64,000 nucleotides of DNA from Bifidobacterium saguini DSM 23967. Its GTDB lineage: Bacteria; Actinomycetota; Actinomycetes; Actinomycetales; Bifidobacteriaceae. Position 1 is the first letter of the stretch; every line of letters starts with the position of its first letter. Positions 30,363 through 39,892 of this stretch are shown here, piece after piece. The translations under genes and the position numbers were made by a program. The notes under the pieces are model-generated. The model was not told where the DNA came from and ran no database searches. It saw nothing but the letters and a program-made list of their open reading frames with translations. The stretch spans positions 186,001 to 250,000 of the forward strand of contig NZ_JGZN01000008.1 of NCBI RefSeq assembly GCF_000741715.1, read 5' to 3'.

Positions 30363-31724
30363 ATGAGCGACGAGAAGAAAACCTCCAAATCATCCAACGT
30401 CTCATTTGAAGCATTGAGCTCGCTGGACGCACCAGTTCCCTTCTGGAAGGGTATTCCGTTCGGCCTGCAGCATGTGATGGCCATGTTCGTGGCGAATCTG
30501 GCACCGATTTTCATTGTGGCGTCTGCTGCGAAAATGACGCCCGCACAATCCGCCGCGGTGATTCAGGCTGGTCTGCTGGTAGCTGGCCTGGGCACCTGCC
30601 TGCAGCTGTACGGCGCATGGCGCATTGGCTCCCGTCTGCCTATGGTGACCGGCATTTCCTTCACCTATGTGGCCGCGGCCGTGGCCATTTGTGCGGATAA
30701 GGGCTATGGCGCAGTGGTCGGTGCCGTGCTGGTCGGTGGCATACTGGAGCTGGTGCTTGGTTTGACCGCCAAGTATTGGCGCCGCTTTGTGCCGCCTATC
30801 GTCTCAGCCATCGTGGTGACTTCCATCGGTTTCTCGCTGCTCAACGTGGGCGCTACAAGCTTCGGCGGCGGTTCCGGGGCCAAGGACTTCGGTTCTTGGC
30901 AGAACCTGACGCTTGGTTTGATTTCCCTGGTGGCCTGCCTCGCCTTCCAACTGCTGATGAAGGGTACCGCCAAGCAGCTGTCCGTATTATTCGGTCTTGT
31001 GGTTGGCTATGTTGTGGCCATCTGCATGGGTAAGGTTGATTTCTCCGGTTTCCAGGACCTCGCCATTGTTTCCGTGCCGCAATTGATGCCGTTCAAGCCC
31101 GAGTTCGATTGGGGTTCCATTATTTCCATCGGACTGCTTTATGTGGTGTCTTCGGTTGAAGTGCTGGGTGACACTGCGGCTCTGACCAAGGTGGGCCTAA
31201 ACCGTACGCCTACTGAGCGCGAAACCGCTGGCGCTATTGCTGGCGATGGTTTGATTTCCTCGGTTTCCGGTCTGTTCGGCTGCCTGCCACTGACTTCCTT
31301 CGCTCAGAACATCGGCCTCGTGGCCATGACCAAGGTAGTCAATCGCAAGGTGATTCTCTCCGGTGGTTTGATTCTGATTCTGGCGAGCTTCGTGCCGGCC
31401 ATCGCCGAGGTGTTCAATTCACTGCCTCAGGCAGTGCTCGGCGGCTGCACGATCATGATGTTCGGCAACATCATTCTCTCCGGCTTCCAGATGATTGCCG
31501 AGGCCGGCTTCTCGCAGCGCAACATCACGATTGCGGCACTCTCGCTGACCATCGGCATCGGCTTTACGCAGGTGAGCAATATCTTCGTGAACTTCCCTTC
31601 CCTGTTCCAGCAGATCTTCGCCTCCAACTGCATTGCCGTGGCCTTCGTGGTCGCCGTAATCCTCAATGCAGTCCTGCCAAGCGAGGAGCACTTCTTGAGC
31701 GCGCCAGCAGCGAAAGAAGAATAA
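30363..31724 (+). CDS. pbuX: NCS2-family xanthine/uracil permease (PbuX-like)
   Basis: A 453-residue purine permease with about 12-14 membrane segments and NCS2 motifs, including FGLQHVMAMFVANLAP near the N-terminus and SSVEVLGDTAALTKVG with the substrate-binding Glu region in the middle. It also has the FAQNIGLVAMTKVVNRKV segment typical of xanthine/uric acid carriers. Its place after xpt indicates xanthine uptake. The C-terminal codons (SAPAAKEE, stop) lie in a short tandem repeat. Confidence 0.9.
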   Translation: MSDEKKTSKSSNVSFEALSSLDAPVPFWKGIPFGLQHVMAMFVANLAPIFIVASAAKMTPAQSAAVIQAGLLVAGLGTCLQLYGAWRIGSRLPMVTGISFTYVAAAVAICADKGYGAVVGAVLVGGILELVLGLTAKYWRRFVPPIVSAIVVTSIGFSLLNVGATSFGGGSGAKDFGSWQNLTLGLISLVACLAFQLLMKGTAKQLSVLFGLVVGYVVAICMGKVDFSGFQDLAIVSVPQLMPFKPEFDWGSIISIGLLYVVSSVEVLGDTAALTKVGLNRTPTERETAGAIAGDGLISSVSGLFGCLPLTSFAQNIGLVAMTKVVNRKVILSGGLILILASFVPAIAEVFNSLPQAVLGGCTIMMFGNIILSGFQMIAEAGFSQRNITIAALSLTIGIGFTQVSNIFVNFPSLFQQIFASNCIAVAFVVAVILNAVLPSEEHFLSAPAAKEE

Positions 31725-31780
31725 GCACAGTCTGAGCGCGCCAGCAGCGAAGGAAAAGTAAGCACAGTCTGAGCGCGCCA
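31697..31780 (+). repeat. Tandem repeat across the pbuX stop codon
   Basis: A 37-base unit beginning GAGCGCGCCAGCAGCGAA is present at 31697-31733 and 31734-31770, with a third partial copy at 31771-31780. The first copy includes the last nine codons and stop of pbuX; the second sits wholly downstream. The two full copies differ at a few positions. Confidence 0.85.
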
Positions 31781-31807
31781 GTACATGAATTTTCAATGAA
31801 TTGGCAA

Positions 31808-31870
31808 CGCCTCCTTGCCACTGTTGCGCCGCAACACACGATTATGCGGCACAATAGTGGCAAAGAGGCG
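31808..31870. repeat. Inverted repeat covering the ribosome site of the AlbA_2 gene
   Basis: The arm at 31808-31831 (CGCCTCCTTGCCACTGTTGCGCCGC) pairs with 31846-31870 with a few mismatches, around a 14-base loop. The right arm contains AGAGG, the ribosome site 6-10 bases ahead of the ATG at 31876. It could therefore hide the ribosome site in RNA, or serve as a DNA operator for the gene's own product. Confidence 0.65.
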
Positions 31871-31875
31871 CACCT

Positions 31876-33357
31876 ATGGTTGACGACTATACCGCGAAGA
31901 TGACCGAGCTCATCGAGCTTATGCGCATGATCGGCAACGATACGCAGCAATGCGAGGTCAAGGAATGCAAACGCCGCATCTCCTCCACGATTACCGATAC
32001 GTTGTCCGCATTCTCCAACGGTTCCGGTGGTTGGATTATTCTCGGCCTTTCAGAAAAGAACGGTTTCACTCCGGTTGAGGACTTTAATGCCCGTGCTATG
32101 CAGGAAGCTTTGAGCCAAGCCTGCGAGAAAATGACTCCGGTGGTTCGCCCGGTTATCGTAACGTGTCCGTTCGAAGGCTCGAATCTGGTATTCGCGCGCA
32201 TTGATGAAATGCTTCCGCGCGATAAGCCCTGTTTCACTACCGCCCTCGGTCCGCATGGCGGTTCATTTATTCGCACCGGTGATGGGGACCGTCGTATGAC
32301 CTCCTATGAGGTGGACCGGCTCATCGAAGAGCATCTGCAACCTACCTATGATTTGGATATTGTGCCGCATGCCACCACGGATGATCTTGATCCAGCGCTG
32401 GTTTCAGGATTGTTGGCTCGTGCGCGCGAGCAGCATCCGCATGTGTTCGCCGGCCGTGAAGCCACACGCACGTTGTTGGATTTGCAGGTGCTGCGTCATG
32501 ATGATTCCGACGACAGCGAGGTGGGTGGAGTCTTAAGACCTACGCTTGCCGGATTGTTGGCGTTGGGCCGGTATCCGCAGAAGTATTATCCGCGATTGTC
32601 TATTGCCATCGCGGTGTTCCCCGGCACGGACCGCGATGAAGTGTTCCGCGGAGATGAGCGATTGGTAGCCACGAAAACCATTGTGGGGCCGATTCCGGTG
32701 ATGATTAACGATGCCGTGGAATCGCTGATGCAATGGGTGGGTGCGAAGAAGCTCGACTACCCGCCCATAGTATTGCGCGAGGCTATTGCGAACGCACTCA
32801 CTCACCGTGACTACTCCCCCGATGCACGCGGCACTCAAGTACGTATCAGCGTGTTCACGAATCGCATTGAAATCACCAATCCTGGTGGCTTATACGGCAC
32901 GGTGACACATGATGTGCTGGCGAATCCGAATCCAGTGACCGGAGTACCGTTCGTCTCCACCCGTAATCAGTTCCTGTTTACGTTGCTGGAATCCACGCCA
33001 TATCCGGACGGCGGCTTCGTGAATCCGGAAGGCGGGGATGGTTATCAACGTATTGCCGCAGCTCTTCGAGAAGCAGGCATCGAGCCGGCTACCACGCAGA
33101 ATGACATCAATACGTTCACGATGACTATTACCAAACAGCGCACTGCGAAGAACAGTACGCCGAGTGAAATATCCAAAGCGATTCTGACCGTTCTCGAACG
33201 GCATTCGGCCATGAGCATCAAGGAAATCATTCGCGAACTGCAATTGACGCCTCTGGCTGCAACATCCGGCATGCGTGAATTGATACGCGAAGGTCGGGTC
33301 GCCAAGGTGAAATTCCAAGACGACCCGACCCAGCGGTACCGGTTGAAGGGGCTATGA
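31876..33357 (+). CDS. AlbA_2 domain / ATPase-domain putative transcriptional regulator
   Basis: A 493-residue protein. The N-terminal AlbA_2 (Schlafen-type) domain includes EVKECKRRISSTITDTLSAFSNGSGGWIILG near residues 27-58. A HATPase_c_4 region lies near residues 295-345 (LREAIANALTHRDYSPDARG, NRIEITNPGGLYG). The C-terminal 70 residues are a winged-helix region (SKAILTVLERHSAMSIKEIIRELQ). This build is common in proteins called ATP-dependent DNA-binding regulators. Its target is unknown. A large inverted repeat overlaps its ribosome site, which suggests self-control. Confidence 0.82.
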   Translation: MVDDYTAKMTELIELMRMIGNDTQQCEVKECKRRISSTITDTLSAFSNGSGGWIILGLSEKNGFTPVEDFNARAMQEALSQACEKMTPVVRPVIVTCPFEGSNLVFARIDEMLPRDKPCFTTALGPHGGSFIRTGDGDRRMTSYEVDRLIEEHLQPTYDLDIVPHATTDDLDPALVSGLLARAREQHPHVFAGREATRTLLDLQVLRHDDSDDSEVGGVLRPTLAGLLALGRYPQKYYPRLSIAIAVFPGTDRDEVFRGDERLVATKTIVGPIPVMINDAVESLMQWVGAKKLDYPPIVLREAIANALTHRDYSPDARGTQVRISVFTNRIEITNPGGLYGTVTHDVLANPNPVTGVPFVSTRNQFLFTLLESTPYPDGGFVNPEGGDGYQRIAAALREAGIEPATTQNDINTFTMTITKQRTAKNSTPSEISKAILTVLERHSAMSIKEIIRELQLTPLAATSGMRELIREGRVAKVKFQDDPTQRYRLKGL

Positions 33358-33377
33358 CATAAGCGTCTGCTTCACCC

Positions 33378-34799
33378 CTACGCCTCAGCGAGTTCGGTCG
33401 TAGCAGGCGCGGCCAAGGTAGGCCGCGAGCGCCGGAATTTTCCTGCAGCCAGCCCAATGCAGATGAAAGCGACTGCAAACAATGCCACGATACCAATGTC
33501 TGCAGTCCATTGCATCCAATTTGCATCCGTCGTTGCCACTACTCCAAGTGCATTGTCTATTGATGTGCAGTACCACCATCCTGGTGTCAATTTGGCTAAG
33601 GCGACCATGCCATCGGGCATCATGCTCATCGGGAATGCGATTCCCGAAGTGAACAGAATCAGCAGACCGAATACGTTGGCGAATGCGTTGGCGGCCATAT
33701 CCGAGGCTCCGAATTCACCAAGCATGAATCCGCATGCCACACACATGAAGCTGAATATTGCCACTGAGAGGAATACCATAATCACGCCACCTATCGGCAG
33801 AGAAGCTATCTGGCCTCCAGCCGCTGCAGTCAGTATTAGAGCTCCCGCAAGATAGCCTACGCAGATCAGCAGCGCGAAACCGCACAATACCAGCATGCGT
33901 TTCAATCCGCTTTTCGCTACTACCGGAGAAGCCATAAGCCTGCGGCGCAGTTCGCCGGCACCGAATACGCGTGCTACAAGACTCACGCATACGCTCAGCG
34001 TAAGGAATAGCGGATATAGCGCGGTTTTCATCGTGTCACCGAACCCCGATGTCACTGGATGGGTTTCCGAACCGGCCTTGGCATCTGGTGTGGTCTTTTC
34101 CACGACAACCGAACGATTCACATCACTGTCATGTGCCGTGTCTGCGGCTTTGGCCGCGGCATCCTGCACATCCTTTATCGTCAAACCGTCCAACGTTCCT
34201 TCAGGCAGTGTATCAACGCTGAAGGCACTGGCATCATTCGTGGCATTCGACCAGTCGACGCTGCCATCAGCGCCAACGGATGCCATCCATGATGCGAGCG
34301 TTTCCTTGCCGATATTGACGTGTTCGCCGATTAGTGCGATTCGGGTGAGCGAGAGGAATCCGTTTACGTTCATGTTGCCGATGGTTCCCGCTCCCGACGT
34401 GTAGCTGGTGACGGTTTCAAGCGTCGGCATATCTTTGCCGGATTGTGCTGCATCGAGGAATTCGTTAGCGTAGCCACGTGGAATGATGACGATAAGATCC
34501 ACCCAGTTTGAGGCGACTGCCTGTTGCAGGGACTCTGCTGTATCGTCGAGTTCAATCATTGTGGCGGATTCCGAAAGGTAATCGCGCAGTCCTTCAGCCA
34601 TACCGCCTCGGTTCCCGTCGCGGTCGATGACAGCAATATTGACTTTATTCGGCTCATATGTGTCGGCCACAGGCTGTACGGAAGCGGCAAGCTGCGACCA
34701 GCTGAGCGAGAACATCATAATGCCCATAAGAATCAGATACACGATGATGTATGTCCGGTGCGCCAGCAGCACGCGCACGGTGGCTTTATAGGTGTTCAT
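33378..34799 (-). CDS. ABC-2 type transporter permease
   Basis: A 473-residue permease with one N-terminal membrane segment, a large extracellular domain (about residues 40-250) and about five C-terminal segments, the layout of ABC-2 exporters. Segments such as GLLILFTSGIAFPMSMMPDGM match the family's permease core. It overlaps the preceding permease gene by 14 bases, so the pair is cotranscribed with the ATPase at 36091 and probably forms a heterodimer. The substrate is unknown, perhaps a drug or antimicrobial peptide. Confidence 0.85.
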   Translation of the reverse strand: MNTYKATVRVLLAHRTYIIVYLILMGIMMFSLSWSQLAASVQPVADTYEPNKVNIAVIDRDGNRGGMAEGLRDYLSESATMIELDDTAESLQQAVASNWVDLIVIIPRGYANEFLDAAQSGKDMPTLETVTSYTSGAGTIGNMNVNGFLSLTRIALIGEHVNIGKETLASWMASVGADGSVDWSNATNDASAFSVDTLPEGTLDGLTIKDVQDAAAKAADTAHDSDVNRSVVVEKTTPDAKAGSETHPVTSGFGDTMKTALYPLFLTLSVCVSLVARVFGAGELRRRLMASPVVAKSGLKRMLVLCGFALLICVGYLAGALILTAAAGGQIASLPIGGVIMVFLSVAIFSFMCVACGFMLGEFGASDMAANAFANVFGLLILFTSGIAFPMSMMPDGMVALAKLTPGWWYCTSIDNALGVVATTDANWMQWTADIGIVALFAVAFICIGLAAGKFRRSRPTLAAPATTELAEA

Positions 34800-36045
34800 A
34801 GCGTTGCCTCCTGAGCATAATCACGCCGACGGTGAGGAACACTGCGCTCATGACAAACAAGATGGCGCAAGTTCGAATAAACGGCTGGTAGCTGTCGTAG
34901 TACATCAGTGAGTAGAACAGATTCGTCACTTGCTGTGCAGGGTTGATGATGGCAAGGAACGGGGCTTTACGAGTAATCAAATCGCTCAGTTCCATTGCAA
35001 ATCCGCCGTATAGACCGCTGAATAGCGACAGCGAGCAGGCGATGGCCGTGGAAAGGCCTTGCTTGACGCCAGTGGTGAGTTTCGGGATGGCACCAATCAT
35101 GGTTCCAAGCGAGCAGGTCATGAATGATGCAACAATCACGGCAAGTACAGCCAAGGGCTCGCGTCCACCGACTTCAATGCCGCAACCATAGCGGATATAG
35201 GCGAGAGCAATCAGTAGACATGTACTTGTGCATAGCCACCCCGCAAGGAATCCTGCAACGAGCTGTTTGGCTCGTCCGAGCGGGGCTACGGTTCTGCGAA
35301 TACCGAGGGCGGAAAGATTTGCCTGCGAGGCGGTGACTGTATAAATCATGTATGACATGGCGATCAGGCAAGACATGCCCATGAGCGCATAATAGTATCT
35401 CGCCATCGCATCCGGCTTGAAGTTGGTGAGCGAGATTTCTCGCGTGCCATTTGCCGCAGTGCTGATACCGTTCCAGAACGTGCGCGTCATGGCCGCGTTT
35501 GGATTGTCTTTCAACGCGGTAAGCACGGTCGCGCTAGTGCGATTGTATTGGTCGATCACATTGTCCAATGCGGCGAGGGAAACATCGAGTCCGGCCTCCT
35601 GCGTGCCATTGTTCGCTTTGGTAACCGTGTCGCTACTTACAGTGAGCGCGATTCGCCCATCCTTGTCGGCGGATAGGTAGCCCTCCACCTCGCCCGTATC
35701 CAGCTTCTTTCTGGCTTGCGCGCTGGATGTAACGTTAGTGGTATCCAGCAATTTCACATCGATATTGACATCGCTGGAAATGGTCTTACTACTGCTCGTA
35801 TCGGTTCTGCCACCGGTTTTCTTACCGGATAATGCTTCGACCAACGTACTTGCACCGACCGCGTTATCCCAGTTTGCATCTTCCACAACTGCCACGGATA
35901 TTGGCGTGATGCTCATGGCTTTATCCAAGTCACCGAATACGCCGTTGAACATCGTGGCCAGCGCTATAGGGAAGATAATGAGCCAGAACAATGCGCTTTT
36001 ATTTCTCAGGTTCGATTTCAACGAGACGATGAATGTGCTCCACAT
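34786..36045 (-). CDS. ABC-2 type transporter permease
   Basis: A 419-residue permease built like its downstream partner: N-terminal membrane segment (ALFWLIIFPIALATMFNGVFG), an extracellular domain of about 180 residues and about five to six C-terminal segments. A strong AGAAAGGAG lies 6 bases ahead of the ATG. It is the middle gene of the ATPase-permease-permease operon. The arrangement resembles LnrLMN-like and other lipid or drug resistance exporters. Confidence 0.85.
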   Translation of the reverse strand: MWSTFIVSLKSNLRNKSALFWLIIFPIALATMFNGVFGDLDKAMSITPISVAVVEDANWDNAVGASTLVEALSGKKTGGRTDTSSSKTISSDVNIDVKLLDTTNVTSSAQARKKLDTGEVEGYLSADKDGRIALTVSSDTVTKANNGTQEAGLDVSLAALDNVIDQYNRTSATVLTALKDNPNAAMTRTFWNGISTAANGTREISLTNFKPDAMARYYYALMGMSCLIAMSYMIYTVTASQANLSALGIRRTVAPLGRAKQLVAGFLAGWLCTSTCLLIALAYIRYGCGIEVGGREPLAVLAVIVASFMTCSLGTMIGAIPKLTTGVKQGLSTAIACSLSLFSGLYGGFAMELSDLITRKAPFLAIINPAQQVTNLFYSLMYYDSYQPFIRTCAILFVMSAVFLTVGVIMLRRQRYEHL

Positions 36046-36090
36046 GACGTTCTCCTTTCTTTTGTCTGGAGGATGGGGCTCAGCCGATTC

Positions 36091-37062
36091 CTAGTCGCGC
36101 AACGCTGTGCCAGTAAGCTCCAGGAACACGTCGTTCAAAGTGGGAGGCCGGCTGGTCAGATGCCCGATGTTTACGCCGGCTGCCCGCAATACAGCAAGCA
36201 TGTCCATAAGATTGTGTTCGCCTCGCCGGCACCGTACTTCCAGCTCCCGGCCGTCATACGAAGCTTCGATAACAAAACCGAGTTCGCGTATTTCTGCGAG
36301 CGCCGTATCAGGCAAGTCCAGTGTTTCGATGGTGATGCGTTCGCCGGTGTCGATCATGTTCTTCAGCTCGTCGGCGGTGCCGAGCGCCAGATGCCGGCCG
36401 TGGTCCATGATGAGGATGCGGTCGCAAATTTGTTCGACTTCCTCCATGTAGTGACTGGTGTAAATGACGGTGGCTCCTGCTTGGTTGAGTTTCTGGATAC
36501 CTTCGAGTATTGCGTTACGGCTTTGTGGGTCGACGGCTACGGTGGGTTCGTCAAAGAAGATCAGATCAGGCTTGTGCGCTATGCCGCAGGCGATGTTGAG
36601 CCGTCGCAGCAGGCCTCCCGAGAGTTTACCTGGACGGTATTTGCGGAATTCTCGCAACCCCACGAAATCGATGGCTTCCTCCACGAGCGGTGCGCGTTCG
36701 GCTTTCTTCGGCACATACAACGAGCAAAAGTAGTCGATATTTTCCTCCACGGTGAGTTCGTTGAATACGGCCACGTTCTGCGGCACGATGCCGATGCGGC
36801 GTTTCAACGCGTAACTGGTTGGCGTCATCGGCTCGCCGAATACGCGAATGGTTCCGGAATCATAGGTAAGCAACGCCAGAATGCAGTTGATGGCTGTAGT
36901 TTTGCCGGAACCGTTGGGCCCCAGCAGTCCAAAGATCTCGCCTTGCTTCACGTCGAGATCGAAATAGTCGAGCGCCACCATATCGCCATAGCGTTTGACC
37001 AGCTGGCTCACATGAACCGCAGGAACGGCTGATTGAGTGGACTGAGTGGTTTCGCTTGCCAT
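36091..37062 (-). CDS. ABC transporter ATP-binding protein (drug exporter type)
   Basis: A 323-residue ATPase with Walker A GPNGSGKTTAINC, signature LSGGLLRRLNIACGIA, Walker B LIFFDEPTVAVDPQSRN and a C-terminal extension of about 90 residues, typical of DrrA-like and other ABC-2 exporters. I chose the ATG at 37062, with GGAAGGGAG upstream, over a GTG two codons earlier. It heads the exporter operon and is divergent from the sensor kinase gene, with about 180 bases between starts that must hold both promoters. Confidence 0.9.
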   Translation of the reverse strand: MASETTQSTQSAVPAVHVSQLVKRYGDMVALDYFDLDVKQGEIFGLLGPNGSGKTTAINCILALLTYDSGTIRVFGEPMTPTSYALKRRIGIVPQNVAVFNELTVEENIDYFCSLYVPKKAERAPLVEEAIDFVGLREFRKYRPGKLSGGLLRRLNIACGIAHKPDLIFFDEPTVAVDPQSRNAILEGIQKLNQAGATVIYTSHYMEEVEQICDRILIMDHGRHLALGTADELKNMIDTGERITIETLDLPDTALAEIRELGFVIEASYDGRELEVRCRRGEHNLMDMLAVLRAAGVNIGHLTSRPPTLNDVFLELTGTALRD

Positions 37063-37244
37063 GATCACTCCCTTCCTTGGATAGCTCTATCATCCCCATC
37101 GCAAGCACATGACACCAGCCACATTCGTCACGAGTCAGAGCAAAAACCATGACATTTGTCATTTGCGCCAAATCATCATCGATAGACGCTATTGCACGGG
37201 TAGGCTTGGAACCAAGAAATTCGTTACGGACGGCAGGAGGGGCC

Positions 37245-38594
37245 ATGCGGACGATGGTGGAGAAGGGGCTGCTGCTGATGTTCAGCTTGGCTCTGATGCT
37301 CACATCATCGTTTGTCGCCGGCTCTGGATCGTCATATGCATATGCATCGGGGCCTTATGTAGAGCTCATTGCTGGCATGCTAATCGCCATATCCGCCACC
37401 GGGTTAGCCGAATGGCGGGCACGGCATGCTTGGGCTTGGCTACCGGCATGCGGTTATGCCATCGCCGCAATGGTATTGCCATTGTGGATTATGTTCCTGC
37501 CAGTGATTGCTTATGATGCCGCAAAAACCACAATGCCGCTCCCCTCGCTGATTCATGTACTTTCCCGCACATCAACACCAAAGCAACCATCTTCGCCAAC
37601 GGCTGTGTCATCGGTGGCTTCATCATCCACGCTATTGCCACAGCGCGTGCCGCTCATAGGCAATGCAATATCACGATGGTTGTGGCTGGTATCGATTGCC
37701 ATTGCGGCTGGTCAAACCTATTTTGGCGCAGGCACTTGGGCGAGAACATTCTCCATCCGCGACTTTGCGATTATCGCTGGAGCATGCGTACTGGGATTCG
37801 CGTTAGGTTCCCGCGCGAAAAAAGAAACCGCGTTACGTCATACGCTGCGTGTGATGCAGGACCACGAGCGGCAATCGGTTCGTGCCCATCGGCTACGGCT
37901 TGCCGATATAGACGAGGAACGCGCGCAGTCGATTCGCATGGCCACGCTCGGCGAGCGCACGCGTATCGCCAGAGAGATTCATGACAATGTGGGGCATCTG
38001 CTAACGCGCGCCATTATGCAGGCGCAGGCCGGCAAAGCGGTGGCTGATGCCACCAATGATGTCATCGCCGCACAAAACTTTGCCGCATTAGGCGGTACGC
38101 TCGATGATGCGATGACAATGGTGCGCAAGTCCGTGCATGATCTGGAGGATGATGGCACTGATTTTGCTGCGCAAATCAAGGATGCAGTCGCATCATTTGA
38201 TGACATCTCCCCTGGTTTCTCGGTGCGCCTGGTCAATGACATTGTCGCTGCACCAGCACCGGTATCCCGTTGCTTGTCCACAGTGATTCGAGAGTCGTTG
38301 ACGAACGTGGTGCGTCATAGCGAGGCACAGAATGCCAACGTGACATTGCGTGATTTTCCAGCATTCTGGCAACTGGTGGTACAAGATGACGGCCCGGCAA
38401 AACATCCCTCGAACATAAGCGGCCTCACCATCCCAATCAGGCATGAATTGCCACGCGGCATGGGATTAGCTGATATTGATTCGCGCGTACGGTCCATCGG
38501 CGGTACGGCAACATGCGGACCGTACAATCAAGGCTGGAGGGTGTTCGCTTCCATTCCCAAGCAGCCGTGGATGAAGGAGACAAAAGAGCGATGA
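37245..38594 (+). CDS. Sensor histidine kinase (NarL-system HisKA_3 type)
   Basis: A 449-residue membrane kinase. Several N-terminal hydrophobic segments (to about residue 190) are followed by a HisKA_3 dimerisation domain with the phospho-acceptor His in RTRIAREIHDNVGHLLTRA. The ATPase domain has the N-box STVIRESLTNVVRHSE and G-box GMGLADIDSRVRSIGG. The frame is open from 37149, but AGGAGG lies 4 bases ahead of the ATG at 37245. Its stop overlaps the regulator's start (ATGA). Its place next to the exporter suggests that it senses that exporter's substrate. Confidence 0.88.
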   Translation: MRTMVEKGLLLMFSLALMLTSSFVAGSGSSYAYASGPYVELIAGMLIAISATGLAEWRARHAWAWLPACGYAIAAMVLPLWIMFLPVIAYDAAKTTMPLPSLIHVLSRTSTPKQPSSPTAVSSVASSSTLLPQRVPLIGNAISRWLWLVSIAIAAGQTYFGAGTWARTFSIRDFAIIAGACVLGFALGSRAKKETALRHTLRVMQDHERQSVRAHRLRLADIDEERAQSIRMATLGERTRIAREIHDNVGHLLTRAIMQAQAGKAVADATNDVIAAQNFAALGGTLDDAMTMVRKSVHDLEDDGTDFAAQIKDAVASFDDISPGFSVRLVNDIVAAPAPVSRCLSTVIRESLTNVVRHSEAQNANVTLRDFPAFWQLVVQDDGPAKHPSNISGLTIPIRHELPRGMGLADIDSRVRSIGGTATCGPYNQGWRVFASIPKQPWMKETKER

Positions 38595-39244
38595 GAATTG
38601 CCATCACAGATGATGATCCTATTGTCTGCCAATCCTTGGCAACTATTCTTTCCGCAACGAATATGGCCGACGTGCTATGGACCGCGAACGACGGTGATGC
38701 TGCAGTAACCAACTATTTCGCGTCTCCTGCAAATCATCCGGATATTCTACTCATTGATATTCAAATGCCCGGCAAAGATGGTCTCGCAGCGGCCCGTGAC
38801 ATTCTTACGAAAGATCCTGCAGCTCGTATCCTATTTTTGACCACATTTGCTGACCAGTCATATATTGCGCAGGCGATGGCATTAGGTGTCAAAGGGTACC
38901 TGATTAAGCAGAATGTGGCCGCAGTTGGGCCGGCATTGCAGGCAGTGATGGCCGGTCAGGTGGTGCTTGGCGCGGAAGTACTGGGTAAGTTGACCAGCAA
39001 CCAGACAAGCGCACCTGCTGATGATACAGCTCACAAGTCCGATGAATCCATCGAACGGCTGCTCAATGACAAGGAGCGAGTGATTGCTTCCCTAGTGGCC
39101 GAGGGATTGGATAATCGTGATATCGCAGCGCAGCTTTGCTTGAGCGAAGGTACTGTACGCAATCGCATCAGTCAAGTATTAGACAAACTGGGGCTCACGA
39201 ATCGCACTCAGTTGGCAATCGAATGGATTCGCGAGCACCGGTGA
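38591..39244 (+). CDS. NarL/LuxR-family response regulator
   Basis: A 217-residue regulator. The receiver domain has the acidic pair in ITDDDP, the phospho-Asp in LLIDIQMPGKDG (about residue 56) and the Lys of GYLIKQN. The C-terminal LuxR-type helix-turn-helix is LNDKERVIASLVAEGLDNRD to LSEGTVRNRISQVLDKLG. The ATG overlaps the kinase stop by 4 bases (ATGA). It most likely controls the divergent ABC exporter operon; that is inference from position. Confidence 0.92.
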   Translation: MRIAITDDDPIVCQSLATILSATNMADVLWTANDGDAAVTNYFASPANHPDILLIDIQMPGKDGLAAARDILTKDPAARILFLTTFADQSYIAQAMALGVKGYLIKQNVAAVGPALQAVMAGQVVLGAEVLGKLTSNQTSAPADDTAHKSDESIERLLNDKERVIASLVAEGLDNRDIAAQLCLSEGTVRNRISQVLDKLGLTNRTQLAIEWIREHR

Positions 39245-39254
39245 GCCAATAATG

Positions 39255-39878
39255 TCAGCTGTTTTTCATGACGATGCTGTCGACCACGTTGGCCACGGAT
39301 TCGCAGTTGTCTGCACACTGCTCGAGGTGGCGGAATACATCATGCCATGCGAATACCTGCAGCGGGTCCGTGCAAGTGGTATGAAGCGTGCGCATAGCTT
39401 CAATGAACACATGGTCGGCATCAGTTTCAATGGTGTTAATGGCGAACACACGTTCACGCAGCGTCTTGGAGCGCTTGAACTGCGGCAGCTCGCCGATGAG
39501 CCCTTCAATCTGATCGCAGGCATGCGACACCATTTCGGTCATCTGCAATGCTTCAGAGCGAACATCAGTCACATTGTCGTAGTACATGCGATCGAGCACG
39601 CCTTCGATGCTGTCAATCACATCGTCCAGCACGTAACTCAGCTGGCCGATGTCTTCACGATCGAACGGCGTGATGAAAGCGGTTACCAGCTCATCCATCA
39701 AACGGTGACGAACCTTGTCGGCCGACTGTTCGATGCGATGCATTTCCTCCATGCTGTCCTTCAACTGTTCAGGGTCGAAGTTGTGCATCACTTCGCTTAA
39801 GAGATGCGCGGCCTGGCATGCGTATGCAGCGCTTTCGCGGAATCCGTCGAAGTAGAAGGAATCGTTTTTTCTTGCCAT
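39255..39878 (-). CDS. DUF47 (PhoU-like) phosphate transport accessory protein
   Basis: A 207-residue all-helical protein of the DUF47/YkaA family, with the PhoU-like acidic motifs (EEMHRIEQSADKVRHRLMDEL and ETDADHVFIEAMRTL). Such proteins partner with low-affinity Pit phosphate carriers and tune their activity. It lies 14 bases after the pit gene, so the two form an operon. A clear AAAGGA lies ahead of the ATG. Confidence 0.88.
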   Translation of the reverse strand: MARKNDSFYFDGFRESAAYACQAAHLLSEVMHNFDPEQLKDSMEEMHRIEQSADKVRHRLMDELVTAFITPFDREDIGQLSYVLDDVIDSIEGVLDRMYYDNVTDVRSEALQMTEMVSHACDQIEGLIGELPQFKRSKTLRERVFAINTIETDADHVFIEAMRTLHTTCTDPLQVFAWHDVFRHLEQCADNCESVANVVDSIVMKNS

Positions 39879-39892
39879 TGCGGGGTTCCTTT

